A stretch of 64,000 bases of DNA. Source: Psychromonas sp. SA13A. GTDB taxonomy: Bacteria > Pseudomonadota > Gammaproteobacteria > Enterobacterales > Psychromonadaceae. The notes beneath the pieces are model-generated. The model searched no databases. It was given only the letters and a program-made list of their open reading frames with translations, and was not told where the DNA came from. The stretch covers positions 248,001 through 312,000 of the forward strand of contig NZ_WTKU01000001.1 in NCBI RefSeq assembly GCF_011378715.1, written 5' to 3'. A program made the translations under genes and the position numbers. Positions 1 to 8,373 of this stretch are shown piece by piece (within the stretch, counting starts at the first letter, position 1; every line of letters starts with the position of its first letter).

Positions 1-421
1 CTAATGGTTGCATCAAAGAATGGCTATCAACACCGGTGCCCACGTTGGCAGAGTGCTCACCTTTTTGTAAATGAGGAATACCACAGGCATATTCTACAAC
101 TTCTAAACCACGCGTGACTTCACCCATCGCATCGGAAAGTACTTTACCGTGTTCACTGGAAATCAAGGCGGCCAACTTTTCTTTATTCGTTTCTAATAAT
201 GCTTTAAAAGCAAACATCACACGGGATCGTTTAAGCGGTGAAGTTTTTGACCAAGCAGGAAAAGCTTGTTCTGCAGCGATGATTGCAGCTGTTGTTTCTG
301 CTTCATCACTGAGCACGACTTGCTTGGTTTGCTCGCCTGTAGCAGGGTTAAATACCGGTGAAAAACGCTGACTATGACTGGCACTTACTTGACCATTAAT
401 AAAGTTTTGAATGGTTTCCAT
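1..421 (-). CDS. iolA: Methylmalonate/malonate-semialdehyde dehydrogenase, N-terminal part (cut by window edge)
   Basis: The minus strand is open from an ATG at 421-419 to the window edge. It encodes about 140 N-terminal residues of a CoA-acylating aldehyde dehydrogenase, beginning METIQNFINGQ. The start and the segment with FNPATGE, AFPAWSKTSP and SEHGKVLSDAMGEV match the MmsA/IolA family. The enzyme turns malonate semialdehyde (end of myo-inositol breakdown) or methylmalonate semialdehyde into acetyl- or propionyl-CoA in the cytosol. The catalytic Cys lies beyond the window. It follows iolC on the same strand after about 105 bp with no visible terminator, so the two are probably co-transcribed. 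The IolA rather than valine-pathway role is inferred from that neighbour. Confidence 0.9.
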   Translation of the reverse strand, partial: METIQNFINGQVSASHSQRFSPVFNPATGEQTKQVVLSDEAETTAAIIAAEQAFPAWSKTSPLKRSRVMFAFKALLETNKEKLAALISSEHGKVLSDAMGEVTRGLEVVEYACGIPHLQKGEHSANVGTGVDSHSLMQPL

Positions 422-526
422 GAACAATTTCCTTAAAAACTAACTACGAATAATATGAAAGCTCAATAATGATGTTGTGACCTTGTATCGCTATTGAACT
501 TAATGTCTGAATCACTAATAATAATT

Positions 527-2497
527 TTATGCCGCACTACCATCTACACTCACAGCACCATTCGCCTTCACAACACCATCTTGATTGGGTTGATTGCGTT
601 GCTGCCAAGATTGAATAATTGCGTGGTAATTACTTTTAATTTGTTTGATTAAGGTCTTATCATCAATATCGTTTGCTAACCAAGCTTGTGATGGCGCAGA
701 AAAGATGGTGCGCCCTATGGCAAATCCTTTAACCCAAGGACAAGTTGCAGCGATAGCAAAACCTGCTTTTAATTGTTCAGCCGGTGCATCTAAACCTAAT
801 AAAACCACACCACGACAATGTGCATCGTTTGTTTCGATCAAGTCACTTACTTGCTGCCATGATGCAGCACTCAGCGGTGGTAGCTTCCACCAATCCGGTT
901 TCACTCCCAGTTGATAAAAGTCAGCAACTAACTGTACATAATGGACATCATCCTGTGGCATCTCTTTTGGCAAGATCACCTCTAGCAATAATTCGTGACC
1001 AGAAAGGCAACAGGCTTTATACACTTCTTGCACGGTTTGTTGTTGTGCAAGTTGCATTTCAGCGCTGTCTTGAGGATGACAAAAAACTAAACATTTAACG
1101 ACGTGTTCCAGCGGCCACGTTGTAAGTTGTGAACCTATATTGCCATGTTCAAGCGCTAATGGACGCGAACCAGGTAATTCGATAGGACGACCAATCCAAC
1201 AATCGCTACCCGTTGCGTGATTCAATACTGTTTGTCCAAAGCGGCTATCGGATAAAATGCCCGCTTTACCTTCTAAATTGGCTTCTTTAGCAACTTCTTG
1301 GCTGGCTTTAAATATCAGCTCTTTTAATACGGGAATACGCCCAAGATCCGCTCCAGACTGTTCAGCCATATCGACTAATTGACTACGATGATCAAAAGCT
1401 AATACACATAACTCATGCCACTCTTTTCGGCGTGTAGTAACGCGATGAAGATGATTTAATTCAAGGTCTAAATCAGGACGAAGTACTTGATCTGCTCTTT
1501 CTAAATAATTATCTAGCTCTTCTTTAGAGGGCATAGCAGGTGCGCAGCCATGACGCGATACAACCAGCGCACCACAAGCATTGGCATATGCACAAGATTT
1601 CAACCAACCTTCATTATTTAAATAACCACGTAATAATCCGGACATAAAGGCATCACCAGCACCTAGCACGTTTAAAACATCCACACGCACACCTTCAATG
1701 GTGATCCCATCGTCCAGTGCTTTAGGGATAGTGCCAGAAAAAACAGAGCAACCTAATGGGCCGCGTTTACAAACTAATTCAGCTTGGCTGACTGCGCGAA
1801 CTCCACGCAACGCGGCTATCGAATCGGTAGAACCACCAGCAATATGAAATTCTTCTTCGGTGCCTACTATTAGGTCGAATAAATGCAACACATCTTGTAA
1901 TTGTTGTGTCACAGAAGATGAAGCAATAAAACGAGTTTCCCCGTCACCTAAAGAAGTAAGTCCCCATAAAATAGGACGATAATCGATATCTAATGCAGTT
2001 TTCACCCCATGACGGCGAGCATATTTTAATGCAGTTAACACTGCTTCTCGCGTTTGAGGATTGGATAAGTGCGTTCCAGTAATTGCCAGGCAACGAGCAG
2101 AAGCAATATATTCTTCGCTAACATCTTCAGCGGTGATCGCCATATCAGCACAGTTATCGCGATAAAAAATCAGTGGGAATGTTTCAGTATCTTTAATGCC
2201 CAATACAACTAATGCAGTTAAACGCTCTTTATCGGTAATTAAATGGCTAGTATCCACACCTACAGCGTCCAACTCTTCCTTTAAAAATCGCCCCATATGT
2301 TCATCACCAACACGTGCAAGCATAGAAGACTTTAATCCTTGGCGAGCAGTCCCGTAAGCAACATTGCCCGAAGAGCCTCCCAAGTATTTTGAAAATGACC
2401 CCATGTCTTCAAGGCGAGCACCTATTTGCTGTCCATATAAATCGACCGCAACACGGCCCATACAAATGAGGTCTAGTTTCTTGTTTTCAGCTTGCAT
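527..2497 (-). CDS. iolC: Bifunctional IolC: 5-dehydro-2-deoxygluconokinase fused to a DUF2090 aldolase-like domain
   Basis: A 656-residue protein. Residues 1 to about 330 are a PfkB sugar kinase with the GGSSGNVAYG substrate-binding stretch and the GAGDAFMSG catalytic signature. The remaining 320 or so residues are a DUF2090 domain with a class I aldolase-like fold. The kinase phosphorylates 5-dehydro-2-deoxy-D-gluconate in myo-inositol catabolism. The fused domain is common in Proteobacteria and is thought to supply the following aldolase step to DHAP and malonate semialdehyde. An ATG at 2512 is possible, but the ATG at 2497 has a GGAG at the right distance and is preferred. The gene diverges from the RpiR-type regulator, and the shared region carries repeated operator-like sites. 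Confidence 0.93.
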   Translation of the reverse strand: MQAENKKLDLICMGRVAVDLYGQQIGARLEDMGSFSKYLGGSSGNVAYGTARQGLKSSMLARVGDEHMGRFLKEELDAVGVDTSHLITDKERLTALVVLGIKDTETFPLIFYRDNCADMAITAEDVSEEYIASARCLAITGTHLSNPQTREAVLTALKYARRHGVKTALDIDYRPILWGLTSLGDGETRFIASSSVTQQLQDVLHLFDLIVGTEEEFHIAGGSTDSIAALRGVRAVSQAELVCKRGPLGCSVFSGTIPKALDDGITIEGVRVDVLNVLGAGDAFMSGLLRGYLNNEGWLKSCAYANACGALVVSRHGCAPAMPSKEELDNYLERADQVLRPDLDLELNHLHRVTTRRKEWHELCVLAFDHRSQLVDMAEQSGADLGRIPVLKELIFKASQEVAKEANLEGKAGILSDSRFGQTVLNHATGSDCWIGRPIELPGSRPLALEHGNIGSQLTTWPLEHVVKCLVFCHPQDSAEMQLAQQQTVQEVYKACCLSGHELLLEVILPKEMPQDDVHYVQLVADFYQLGVKPDWWKLPPLSAASWQQVSDLIETNDAHCRGVVLLGLDAPAEQLKAGFAIAATCPWVKGFAIGRTIFSAPSQAWLANDIDDKTLIKQIKSNYHAIIQSWQQRNQPNQDGVVKANGAVSVDGSAA

Positions 2498-2946
2498 TAT
2501 GTTGTGCTCCATTATTTGACAACGTCTCTGGTTGATAGCATTGGTCGCATTTGTAAATAAACAATACGCTTATGCCAACAACAAAAAGTCGAGAACTTAG
2601 TGCAGTTAATGATCAAAGAGATGCTCTTTTATTAACCATGCAGGCATACTATGAAATAAATGTTTCACTTTCAAGTTAAATGAAAACTTTATTTCATTTT
2701 TAATAAGGCAATGTGATGGGTGTTTTAGAAAAAGAGAAAATTAAAATTTAAAAAATAAATAAAAAACATTAAATATCAATAGTTAATAATAAATTTTGCA
2801 TTTCAAAATTAAATGAACTATTTATTTCATTAATTTAACTTTTTGAAATAATATATTCATAAATTAGGTGTGTAGGCTAACAGCCCCTATAATTAACCTT
2901 TCGATTATGTCGTCAACATTAATAAAGTGAAATAAAGGGAAGTAAC
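2498..2946. promoter_or_regulatory. Divergent iolC / RpiR regulator intergenic region with four TGAAA-N6-TTTCA-like operators
   Basis: This very AT-rich region holds two perfect inverted repeats TGAAA-N6-TTTCA at 2652-2667 and 2681-2696 (centres 29 bp apart). Two one-mismatch copies lie at 2814-2829 (TGAAC-N6-TTTCA) and 2844-2859 (TGAAA-N6-ATTCA), centres 30 bp apart. The first pair is nearer iolC and the second nearer the regulator gene. SIS-domain RpiR regulators bind short inverted repeats, so these are candidate IolR-type operators for both promoters. Binding by the adjacent regulator is inference. Confidence 0.6.
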
Positions 2947-3774
2947 ATGACCGTAGCTACTAATATCGCACAATTACAACAGCAGATTCGTACTCGCTAT
3001 GGTGATTTAAGCAAACGATTACAACAAGTTGCTTCTTATGTATTAGACAATAACAACAGCTTAGCTTTTGATACGATTGCCGTCATCGCGACCCAAGCCG
3101 ATGTTCCTCCTTCAACTTTGATCCGTTTTGCAAAAGCCTTTGGGTTTAGTGGGTTCAATGAAGTAAAACAATTATTTAGACGAGATTTAATTGAAGAAAC
3201 AAGTAATTATACGGATCGTGCTAGGCTGCTAAAAGAACACGAACCTTTGCAAACAGAGCGCGGTAAACCGCTACATATCTTACAACAGTTTGCACTGGTC
3301 AATTCACAGGCAATGCATCAACTTGCAGCTCAAACATCACAGCAACAGTTAGAAATGGCCGTCGACATATTAAATAAAGCTGACAATATTTATATTGTTG
3401 GTTTAAGGCGCTCATTCAGTATCGCTACTTACTTAACCTATGCATTACGTCATGCGCAACGCCGCGCATTTTTAATTGATGGGTTGGGGGGAATGTTTAA
3501 CGAGCAGTTATCAATGCTTGGTGTAAACGATCTTGTGTTATCAATTAGCTTCAGTCCCTATGCACAGGAAACAATCACGCTAAGTGAAGCTGCCTCAAAG
3601 GCCGGCGCTAAACAAATCATTATTACCGATAGTCAAACTAGCCCACTCATGCCGTACAGTGATGTTTGCTTTATTATTAATGAAGGTAAAGTCGATACGT
3701 TCAGGTCTCAGTCTGCATCACTATGTTTAGTGCAATCGTTAGCCGTTGCATTAGCGTTTAATGATGATGAATAA
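2947..3774 (+). CDS. RpiR/MurR-family regulator with SIS domain, probable inositol-gene regulator (IolR-like)
   Basis: A 275-residue protein with an N-terminal RpiR helix-turn-helix (about residues 10-85, including PPSTLIRFAKAFGFSGFNEVK) and a C-terminal SIS sugar-phosphate-binding domain (about 130-260, with IYIVGLRRS and SISFSPYAQET). In other Proteobacteria, regulators of this family next to iolC and iolA respond to a phosphorylated inositol intermediate and repress the iol genes. The start at 2947 follows GGGAAGTAAC. The gene is divergent from iolC across the operator-rich gap and convergent with the truncated haemoglobin gene 9 bp away. The inositol role comes from neighbourhood only. 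Confidence 0.85.
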   Translation: MTVATNIAQLQQQIRTRYGDLSKRLQQVASYVLDNNNSLAFDTIAVIATQADVPPSTLIRFAKAFGFSGFNEVKQLFRRDLIEETSNYTDRARLLKEHEPLQTERGKPLHILQQFALVNSQAMHQLAAQTSQQQLEMAVDILNKADNIYIVGLRRSFSIATYLTYALRHAQRRAFLIDGLGGMFNEQLSMLGVNDLVLSISFSPYAQETITLSEAASKAGAKQIIITDSQTSPLMPYSDVCFIINEGKVDTFRSQSASLCLVQSLAVALAFNDDE

Positions 3775-3783
3775 AGTAAACGA

Positions 3784-4200
3784 TTAGCCTCGACCGCAAG
3801 CCATTCGAATTCTTGCTGCAGGTATCGATAACTGCTCTAACAAATAAACTTTAAAGGCCGCTTCATAGGGTTGTTGATCAATCGCTTTTTCCATACATAA
3901 AAGCCAAGCATTACTTTCTTCTATGCCAACAGATAAATGCTGATGCGCCGCCGGAATATTAATGCTGCCATAATTTTCAGCATATAATTTAGGGCCACCC
4001 AACCAACCCGACAAAAAGTATGCGAGCTTTTTCTTTGACTCAAAAAGGTCGCTACTGTGCATCGCTCTTACTTTTTTTGCTTCAGGAAAGTTATCCATAT
4101 TGATGTAAAAATCATCAACCAGTTTAGAAATACCTGCTAACTTCCCTGCCATAGTGTACGAGTTATCACCTACACCATATTCCATACTAGAATTAATCAT
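3784..4200 (-). CDS. Group II truncated haemoglobin
   Basis: A 138-residue globin of the 2-on-2 group II type. The group II pattern is clear: RAMHSSDL (residues 46-52), FLSGWLGGPKLY (62-73), the likely proximal haem His86 in IPAAHQHL, and Trp99 (position G8) in NAWLLCM. These proteins bind O2, NO or peroxide in the cytoplasm and are usually assigned to NO or oxidative-stress handling. The gene is a single unit, convergent with the RpiR gene, and shows no link to the surrounding catabolic operons. The physiological ligand cannot be read from sequence. Confidence 0.88.
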   Translation of the reverse strand: MINSSMEYGVGDNSYTMAGKLAGISKLVDDFYINMDNFPEAKKVRAMHSSDLFESKKKLAYFLSGWLGGPKLYAENYGSINIPAAHQHLSVGIEESNAWLLCMEKAIDQQPYEAAFKVYLLEQLSIPAARIRMACGRG

Positions 4201-4544
4201 AAACTGAAACCTATTAAGCTACTTAGTATTAATATATGGCTGATAATAACCTACTTTAACGCTGATTTGATTATCCACCCTCGCCTTTATTGATCCAATA
4301 ATAAATTGTTGGTTAATCGCGTAACAATTAATACACCCAACCAAAACATCTCCCCTGCTCTATTGATAGCTATTTATGGAGCGCTTTCTCTTATGCTGTT
4401 TCTGAATCAGCTTCGCCCTATTGCAGTGCATCGATTGCATCACTTGCACCAACACGGAAAGACATAAGCGAATAAAATATTTATCTCAAACAAAAAACAA
4501 ACATAAGCAACTGTTTTTATTGAAATTAAAAAATATAACGTGAG
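4201..4544. other. Intergenic region without a supported gene
   Basis: This stretch lies between the haemoglobin gene start and the sigma-54 promoter of the ABC operon. The minus strand around 4390-4460 shows broken coding-like runs (for example VGASDAIDALQ followed by a stop), but no reading frame is intact. It also must carry the haemoglobin promoter, which was not resolved. An activator site for the sigma-54 promoter would be expected about 80-150 bp upstream of 4545; none was recognised. Confidence 0.35.
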
Positions 4545-4560
4545 TGGCACAATCGTTGCA
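4545..4560 (+). promoter_or_regulatory. Sigma-54 (RpoN) promoter of the ureide ABC operon
   Basis: TGGCAC at 4545-4550, five bases, then TTGCA at 4556-4560 matches the -24/-12 consensus with correct GG-to-GC spacing. Transcription should start near 4571, giving a leader of about 45 nt before the ATG at 4616. A near-identical promoter lies at 17132-17147 before the urate/xanthine permease. RpoN promoters need an ATP-dependent activator and often serve nitrogen acquisition, which fits ureide use. The activator gene is not in this window. Confidence 0.85.
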
Positions 4561-4575
4561 AAATAAAAACAAAGA

Positions 4576-4590
4576 GTTCCGATCGTTTCA
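4576..4590 (+). promoter_or_regulatory. Leader motif GTTCCRATCGTTYCA, copy 1
   Basis: GTTCCGATCGTTTCA begins 16 nt after the -12 element, so it lies at about +6 to +20 of the transcript. The second sigma-54 promoter has GTTCCAATCGTTCCA at exactly the same offset (17163-17177). It contains a GTTYC-N4-GTTYC direct repeat and shares RATCGTT with the core promoter. It could be a repressor operator acting as a roadblock, or an RNA leader element. Confidence 0.5.
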
Positions 4591-4615
4591 TTTAAATAAA
4601 ATATGGAGATACAAT

Positions 4616-5407
4616 ATGAAATTTTTAAAGGTTTTATCTAGCTTAGTTTTATCCACCTCTTTACTGTTTTCAGCACAAGCAGTACAGGCAGATAAATTAG
4701 CAGATATTAAACAATCGTCAGTACTTAGAGTGGCAGTGCCCCAAGATTTCCCTCCTTTTGGCTCTGTTGGAACAGATTTACAGCCACAGGGTTACGATAT
4801 TGATATGGCTAAGTACCTTGCCAAAGAATTAAACGTAAAGCTGGAATTAATCCCCGTTACAAGTGCAAACCGTATCCCTTATTTACAAACCGGTAAAGTT
4901 GACCTCGTTATTTCAAGCATGGGCAAAAACCCTGCACGTGAAAAAGTGGTCGATTTCAGTGAAGCTTACGCACCCTTTTTCCTAGGTGTCTTTGGAACCG
5001 CTGACGAGCAAGTTAGCAGTGCAGAAGATCTTGCTGGTAAAACAATTGGTGTAACACGTGGTTCAGTAGAAGATCTTGAGTTAAGTAAGTTAACTCCTAA
5101 AGACACAGTCATTAAACGATTTGAAGATAATAACAGTACTTTGTCTGCTTTTTTATCTGGCCAAGTTAGCTTAATCGCAACCGGTAATTTAGTCGTCACT
5201 GAAATTGCAACTCGTTACCCAGACAAAGCCCCACAAACTAAGTTTTTATTACAAAACTCTCCTTGTTATGTCGGTGTTATGAAAGGTGAACAAGCGTTAC
5301 TTGATAGCGTTAACAGTTTAATTAAAGCCGCTAAGCAAAATGACGTATTAGAAGGACTTTCACAAAAATGGTTAAAAGCGCCGTTCCCTGCAGACCTTAA
5401 GTCATAA
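4616..5407 (+). CDS. Periplasmic substrate-binding protein of a polar amino acid/ureide-type ABC transporter
   Basis: A 263-residue SBP_bac_3 family protein with a clear Sec signal peptide (MKFLKVLSSLVLSTSLLFS, AQAVQA cleavage region). The mature protein has family features such as GYDIDMAKYLA, RIPYLQTGKVDLVISSM, REKVVDFSEAY and DLAGKTIGVTRGS. It captures a small polar ligand and delivers it to the two permeases encoded next. The start at 4616 is chosen because it follows GGAGAT and gives a proper signal peptide; an upstream in-frame ATG at 4544 lies inside the promoter. Embedded with ureide catabolism genes, the ligand may be allantoate or a related ureide rather than an amino acid (inference). 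Confidence 0.9.
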   Translation: MKFLKVLSSLVLSTSLLFSAQAVQADKLADIKQSSVLRVAVPQDFPPFGSVGTDLQPQGYDIDMAKYLAKELNVKLELIPVTSANRIPYLQTGKVDLVISSMGKNPAREKVVDFSEAYAPFFLGVFGTADEQVSSAEDLAGKTIGVTRGSVEDLELSKLTPKDTVIKRFEDNNSTLSAFLSGQVSLIATGNLVVTEIATRYPDKAPQTKFLLQNSPCYVGVMKGEQALLDSVNSLIKAAKQNDVLEGLSQKWLKAPFPADLKS

Positions 5408-5422
5408 GTTGGAATAAAGACG

Positions 5423-6091
5423 ATGAGCTATCAACTGGATTTTGCAGGTTTAGTTCCTTACCTGCCGCAATTTGCGGCAGGTTTATGGGCCACTATAGAA
5501 CTCACTGTTATCTCAACACTAGGAGGGTTGTTATTAGGTACTCTTTGCGCACAGGGTCGAATCAGTAAAGATGCATGGTTACGAAGAAGTTGTTCCTGCT
5601 ATATCGAAATCATTCGTAACACTCCGTTTATTGTGCAGTTATTTTTTATATTTTTTGGTTTACCTGCCTTAGGGCTCAAGCTTTCAGCTTGGCAAGCCGG
5701 CATGTTCGCGATGATCATTAATCTAGGCGCTTATAGTGCAGAAATAATTCGAGCAGGTATTGATGCAGCGCCAAAGGGACAATGGGAAGCAGGCCAAACA
5801 CTTGGTTTAACAAGACGTCAGGTTTTTTGGCATATCATTTTACTACCAGCTTACCAACGTGTTTATCCAGCGTTAGTCAGCCAATGTATTATCGTCATGC
5901 TTGGCTCAGCCGTGGTCTCGCAAATATCCGTTGAGGAATTAACCTTTTCAGCCAACTTTGTGCAATCACGTAGTTTTTTAAGTTTTGAATCTTACATGGT
6001 AGCCGCATTAGTTTATTTACTCTTAGCAATATTAATGCGTCAGACGTTTGCATTAATAAAGCGTTTCGCTTTTAAAAACCCGTCTCTGTAG
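5423..6091 (+). CDS. ABC transporter inner-membrane permease (HisM/GlnP type), first subunit
   Basis: A 222-residue His/Glu/Gln-type permease with about five membrane segments. It has the TIELTVIST entry segment, the RNTPFIVQLFF motif, and the EAA loop GQWEAGQTLGLTRRQVFWHIILLPAY that docks to the ATPase. It lies 15 bp after the binding protein in a tightly packed operon and is paired with a second, diverged permease, as in heteromeric polar amino acid transporters. Confidence 0.9.
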   Translation: MSYQLDFAGLVPYLPQFAAGLWATIELTVISTLGGLLLGTLCAQGRISKDAWLRRSCSCYIEIIRNTPFIVQLFFIFFGLPALGLKLSAWQAGMFAMIINLGAYSAEIIRAGIDAAPKGQWEAGQTLGLTRRQVFWHIILLPAYQRVYPALVSQCIIVMLGSAVVSQISVEELTFSANFVQSRSFLSFESYMVAALVYLLLAILMRQTFALIKRFAFKNPSL

Positions 6092-6103
6092 GAGGACTTT
6101 AAA

Positions 6104-6754
6104 ATGGTACAGTTTACTGATTGGGATATTTTAAAAAACCTACTACTGGCAGCTCGTTGGACAATTTTATTGTCATTATTAGCGTTTGCAGGTGGTGGTC
6201 TATTTGGTTTGATACTAACCCTATTGCGCAGTATGCGTAGCAAAATCACCACTCGAATTATTCAAACTTACGTAGAAATATTCCAAGGTATTCCATTGCT
6301 GATGCAATTGTTTTTAACCTTCTTTGGCTTATCGTTAATTGGTATTGAAGTGGACGCTTGGTCTGCCGCAGTAATTTCTTTAACCCTGTTTAGTAGTGCC
6401 TTTTTTCATGACATTTGGCGAGGTTGTATCGAAGCGTTACCAAAAGGTCAGTGGGAAGCCTGTCGTACACTAGGTTTAACTTATTTACAAACCATGCGTT
6501 ACGTTATTGTGCCGCAAGCGATGCGCATGTCGATCGCACCTACCGTCGGCTTTTCTGTACAAATAGTTAAAGGTACAGCGCTCGCATCTGTTATTGGTTT
6601 TGTTGAGTTAACTAAAGCTGGCACCATGATCAATAATGCCGTTTTTGAACCCTTTAAAGTCTTTGCACTAGTTGCAGTATTGTACTTTCTTATCTGTTTT
6701 CCACTTTCTGTTTTAGCTCGCCATTTGGAGAAAAAAAATCATGTCGCTCGTTAG
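6104..6754 (+). CDS. ABC transporter inner-membrane permease (HisQ/GlnP type), second subunit
   Basis: A 216-residue paralogue of the preceding permease, with TIQ-like entry (LLAARWTILLSLLAF), FQGIPLLMQLF and the EAA loop GQWEACRTLGLTYLQTMRYVIVPQAM. It probably forms a heterodimer with the upstream permease. It starts after AGGAGGAC and overlaps the ATPase start by 14 bp, which suggests translational coupling. Confidence 0.9.
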   Translation: MVQFTDWDILKNLLLAARWTILLSLLAFAGGGLFGLILTLLRSMRSKITTRIIQTYVEIFQGIPLLMQLFLTFFGLSLIGIEVDAWSAAVISLTLFSSAFFHDIWRGCIEALPKGQWEACRTLGLTYLQTMRYVIVPQAMRMSIAPTVGFSVQIVKGTALASVIGFVELTKAGTMINNAVFEPFKVFALVAVLYFLICFPLSVLARHLEKKNHVAR

Positions 6755-7469
6755 CCTAGATCAAGTCCATAAATACTATGGCGAAAACCACGTATTAAAA
6801 GGTGTTGACCTTAAGGTCGAGGCTGGTGAAGTAGTTTCTATCATTGGTCGCAGTGGTTCAGGTAAAAGCACCCTTCTACGTTGTATGAATGGTTTAGAAG
6901 AATACCAAAAAGGTGCGGTTATTGTTGATAATCAGTCGGTTGAAAATGATGATTACAAACTACGTTTATTAAGTCGTAGTGTGGGAATGGTATTTCAAAA
7001 CTTTAATCTTTTTCCACATATGACGGTAGGTGAGAACGTCATGCTAGCGACTAAGCTAGTCATGAAAAAGTCTTCTGCGGAAAGTGAAATGTTAGCTAAA
7101 GAACTATTAGAGAAAGTTGGACTAGCAGATAAATTCTCAGCTTATCCTGGTAATTTATCTGGAGGTCAACAACAGCGTGTTGCTATTGCGCGATCACTGG
7201 CTATGTCACCTAAAGTTTTATTATGTGATGAGATAACCTCTGCATTAGATCCAGAGCTAGTAGGTGAAGTACTAAAAGTATTAGAAAAACTTAAACAAGA
7301 AGGTATGACATTAATACTGGTGACACATGAAATGAACTTTGCACGCGATGTTGGCGATAGAGTGGTATTTATGAATCAAGGCCGAGTATGGGAGACAGGT
7401 CAAAGTGATGAAGTATTTTCTAACCCACAAACCGAAGAATTACAAAGTTTTCTTGCGGCTGTGAGATGA
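6741..7469 (+). CDS. ABC transporter ATP-binding protein (GlnQ type)
   Basis: A 242-residue ATPase with Walker A GRSGSGKS (residues 36-43), Q-loop MVFQNFNLFPHMTV, signature LSGGQQQRVAIARSLAM, Walker B VLLCDEITSALDP and the switch His in LVTHEM. It powers the transporter formed with the two preceding permeases and the periplasmic protein. It overlaps the upstream permease gene. The next gene, an RpiR regulator, follows after 46 bp and probably belongs to the same transcript. Confidence 0.93.
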   Translation: MSLVSLDQVHKYYGENHVLKGVDLKVEAGEVVSIIGRSGSGKSTLLRCMNGLEEYQKGAVIVDNQSVENDDYKLRLLSRSVGMVFQNFNLFPHMTVGENVMLATKLVMKKSSAESEMLAKELLEKVGLADKFSAYPGNLSGGQQQRVAIARSLAMSPKVLLCDEITSALDPELVGEVLKVLEKLKQEGMTLILVTHEMNFARDVGDRVVFMNQGRVWETGQSDEVFSNPQTEELQSFLAAVR

Positions 7470-7515
7470 TAGAAAGCTATTTTTACTGCCTATATTAGCC
7501 TACAAGGAAGAGTAG

Positions 7516-8334
7516 ATGACCAGCAACAGTCACTCATTGATTGAGCGTATTACTAAACATTACCCAGACTTGACGCCAAATAGTCGTCGCTTAGCCGACT
7601 ATTTACTGCTGAACCCTGAGAAAGTCCTGATCATGTCAACAAATGACATTGCAGAGGTGTGTTCTGTTTCTAAAACCAGTGTCAGTCGTTTTATTCGTCG
7701 CTTAGGCTATGCGGATCATCTTTCTCTACGTAATGAGTTATTAGCAGTACGCGAAAGAGGCCAACCGGTATTAACAAGTGCATTAGATAACTGCGATTTT
7801 CACCAAGAGATTCAAGCTTTAGAGCGCTTACGGGAGCAACTTAAAAGCGTTGATATGAAAGCGATTATTAAACATCTTGCTGAAGCGAAACGTATTAAAA
7901 TTATTGGTTATCGCAACAGTTACCCTCTGGCGCTTCACTTTAGACAACAGCTGATGCAATGCCGCAGTCATGTAGAACTGCTTCCTTTACCAGGGCAAAC
8001 TATCGGTGAAGATTTAGCTGCAATTGAAGAAGACGATTTTGTGATTGTGATAGGTATTCGCCGTCGAGTAAGTCATTTTTCAAAAATAATTGAGCAGTTG
8101 CAAACACATCAATGTTTATTGATCACGGATCAATCTGGGCAAAAATACGTACAAAGTACCACCCATTCACTGATTTGCCATATGAATAATGAAACGCCTT
8201 TAGATAGCTATGCGGTTCCCATGAGTTTAATTTCTCATTTGGTTAATAACACCTATCAATTATTAAATGGTGAAGCGACCAAAGTAAGCAGTAAAATAAG
8301 TGTTAATTATTCCAAGCTCAATGAGTTAGAGTAA
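7516..8334 (+). CDS. RpiR-family regulator with SIS domain, in the ureide operon
   Basis: A 272-residue regulator with an N-terminal RpiR helix-turn-helix (SVSKTSVSRFIRRLGYADHLSLR) and a C-terminal SIS domain (about residues 120-255, with IKIIGYRNSYPLALHFRQQL). RpiR proteins next to purine or ureide genes in other bacteria are reported to control them, which suggests this is the local regulator. It lies between the ABC transporter and the SBF-like transporter on the same strand. Its operator might be the GTTCC repeat downstream of the two sigma-54 promoters (inference). It is clearly different from the RpiR regulator at 2947. Confidence 0.85.
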   Translation: MTSNSHSLIERITKHYPDLTPNSRRLADYLLLNPEKVLIMSTNDIAEVCSVSKTSVSRFIRRLGYADHLSLRNELLAVRERGQPVLTSALDNCDFHQEIQALERLREQLKSVDMKAIIKHLAEAKRIKIIGYRNSYPLALHFRQQLMQCRSHVELLPLPGQTIGEDLAAIEEDDFVIVIGIRRRVSHFSKIIEQLQTHQCLLITDQSGQKYVQSTTHSLICHMNNETPLDSYAVPMSLISHLVNNTYQLLNGEATKVSSKISVNYSKLNELE

Positions 8335-8373
8335 ATATTAAATTAAATAATCAGCCGTAAGAGTAATAATTAA

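Noticed and set aside
4380-4470. Minus-strand coding-like run (VGASDAIDALQ then stops) in the gap before the ABC operon
   Set aside because: Several stops, no start or ribosome site, and no recognisable family; too short to call a pseudogene.
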